A stretch of DNA of 64,000 bases from Lepidurus packardi. Lineage: Eukaryota > Arthropoda > Branchiopoda > Notostraca > Triopsidae. Under the pieces are notes generated by a model that was not told the DNA's origin, did not search any database, and was given only the letters and a program-made list of their open reading frames with translations. How positions within the stretch are numbered: position 1 is the stretch's first letter; each line of letters opens with the position of its first letter. The stretch covers positions 2,790,001-2,854,000 of the forward strand of contig JAKZAN010000004.1 in NCBI GenBank assembly GCA_023053545.1, in the 5' to 3' direction. Both the position numbers and the translations under genes were made by a program. Shown one piece after another: positions 62,431 to 64,000 of the stretch.

Positions 62431-64000
62431 ATTATGTACGAGGATCAGCAGGAAGCCTTAAAGAAGTACGCCCATAAATGTATATGCATAGACAGTACTT
62501 ACCAGGTTAACCAGTATATGTTTGTTTTGACAACGCTTCTCGTCTTGTCTGAAGATCGATCGGGTTATCCGGTTGCTTTTCTTCTAAGTGATCGAGAGAA
62601 TAGAGAAGTATATCGTTTATTCTTTTCCAAAATTAAAGAAAAGGTTGGTAGTATAAAAACTTTGGAATTTATGAGTGACATGGCAGATCAATTCTGGCTT
62701 GCCTGGAAAGATGTTTTTGACGTTTCGATTACCACCAGGCGCATTTGCATTTGGCATGTAGAAAGAGCGTGGCACAAAAGATTGCACGATCATCCCCGTG
62801 CGGACACGGAAGTTATCAACAACATTCTGTCTCTACTCGGCCATTTAATCCGGATTAGAGAGAAAAGTATCTTTCAAAGACGTTTGCAAGCTTTCCTGAC
62901 GTACGCAGAAGAACACCATCCAATGTTCTTGGCTTACTTTGTTGAATATTATGTTCCGAGAGAAAGTGAATGGTCAGGTTATAACTGTGAACAAATGCTA
63001 GTTAGAACGAACATGACTGCGGAAGCATACCATAAAGAATTGAAATATGGTGCGATGAAAAATAAGAGTAATAAAAGACTTGACTCACTAGTTGAAGATC
63101 TCGAGAGATACACAAAGAAGAGAGCTTATAAGGAGGTTTTAATTCGTCAAAGAGGCTTGAGTACAAATACTATTGTGGAAACTAACCGCCGGCACAAACG
63201 ATCCGATACGATTAAAGATGAAGACGTAATTGTTCTGGGAAAAAATGCATGGAAGGTCAAGTCTCAACAACAGGCGGATACGTATTACGATGTTGTTCGC
63301 TTTTTCGACGAATTGTGCGAATGCATTAATAGATGTGGATTTTGCGGAGCTTGCAGGGAAGTATTTTGGTGCTCGTGTGACGATTTTTATAATTATCATT
63401 TCGTCTGCAAGCATATCCATAGAGTTACCCCGGTTTTAAGTGACAATCTGCGTCAGTCGCGTGTAATAGGAGCGGCATTAGTAGAGCAACAGATCGCTGA
63501 AAATGCCCAGCTAGAAAAGTTTGCTAGAAAAACTAAACCGCTTGCTCTTTCCATCGCAAACATTCGCAAAGACTGCTACGCGATTCTTAATGCGTTAACA
63601 ACTGATCCTCGAAACATCTCCGATTTGGAGGCTGCTATGGCTACAGCAAGATTTATTAACAGTAGACCACCAGAGGAAAAGATTTTAAAAGAGACGTTCG
63701 AAAAATTAACTGACGTCCGTTCTAATGCCCAATTTATACCTCAAAGAGAATTTCATAGGACGCGCAAGCCGTACAGTAACAAACCATCGAATGCCTTTCA
63801 GAGACATGGATCTCAGGATCATCCTGCCGACTTTTTAGATGACATCGTACCGCAACTCTGCGCTGGTTGCAACAAACGAAACGATCCTGATGACGACCTT
63901 GCTGATGATATTACTTGGGTTTGTTGCAGCGTGTGTAAGTCTTGGTTTCATATAACTTGCGCTCACAAGCAGCAGCCAGATTTATGCCTAAATAGTATAC
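62431..64000 (+). pseudogene. Second MULE transposase, catalytic part (runs off window)
   Basis: Continues the frame broken at 59838. Open to the window end (about 523 codons). It has the MULE core: CICIDSTYQVNQYMFVLTT, EFMSDMADQFWLAW, CIWHVERAW, then TNMTAEAYHKELK with the third acidic residue position occupied by Glu. Next come the SWIM-like cluster (LCECINRCGFCGACREVFWC...CKHIHR) and the start of a PHD finger (CAGCNKRND...CCSVCKSWFHITC). The coding part looks undamaged; the gene is dead only because of the hAT insertion and the upstream frameshift. Confidence 0.9.

Noticed and set aside
1-64000. CRISPR arrays, bacterial operons, rRNA and intact tRNA genes
   Set aside because: The window is eukaryotic. 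The GTTCGAAC motifs resemble a tRNA B box but no cloverleaf could be folded around them by eye.

Overview
The window is eukaryotic and most likely from an arthropod; a branchiopod crustacean of the Daphnia type is my best guess. The reasons are Rebers-Riddiford chitin-binding cuticle proteins, introns of mostly 50-80 bp, TATAAAAG/TCAGT core promoters, TTAGG-like runs, BEL/Pao and Ty3/gypsy-like elements, and Kolobok, Mutator and hAT DNA transposons. The species cannot be fixed from the sequence alone.

Positions 1-31.4 kb carry host genes with scattered transposon debris. In order they are: a cluster of three cuticle-protein genes on the minus strand (one cut by the window edge, one decayed, one intact); a FIRRM (C1orf112/FLIP)-like genome-stability gene; a 15-exon, 901-residue gene that weakly resembles only the tail of a dynein heavy chain; a mitochondrial S4-domain RNA-binding gene (MTRES1-like); RABL3 on the minus strand; two paralogous small secreted Cys-rich (PAN/apple-like) genes; a hAT fragment; a BTB-zinc-finger transcription factor; a LINE fragment; a single orphan exon of a monocarboxylate-type transporter; a TTAA-flanked transposon carrying a spliced THAP gene; and a MADF-domain gene. 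Every multi-exon model given here was checked for splice phase and keeps one open frame.

Positions 31.4-64 kb are a transposon nest. An uninterrupted BEL/Pao retrotransposon (1,762-residue polyprotein) has its 3' LTR cut by a roughly 550-bp inverted repeat at 38263. The matching inverted repeat is at 57771-58339. Between these arms lie, in order: a frameshifted scrap of Mutator-like (MULE) transposase; a GC-rich segment encoding an envelope/fusion-like glycoprotein with one nonsense codon; a poly(A)-tailed orphan fragment; a gypsy-like retroelement on the minus strand (gag, protease, LTR) in which the reverse transcriptase and integrase region is absent and an intact rhabdovirus-type nucleoprotein ORF stands in its place; the 5' part of a MULE transposase; a complete 5,494-bp Kolobok-like transposon with two spliced genes, inserted in the MULE coding sequence with a TGAA duplication; the rest of the MULE transposase; and a small spliced zinc-knuckle gene apparently belonging to the MULE. 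A second, diverged MULE transposase copy follows. It is split by a 2,584-bp hAT element with a perfect 8-bp target duplication and runs off the window end.

The most unusual items are the rhabdovirus-N/gypsy chimera, the MULE accessory zinc-knuckle gene with CRE-like promoter repeats, the two-gene Kolobok, and a paired-palindrome frameshift in the second MULE copy.
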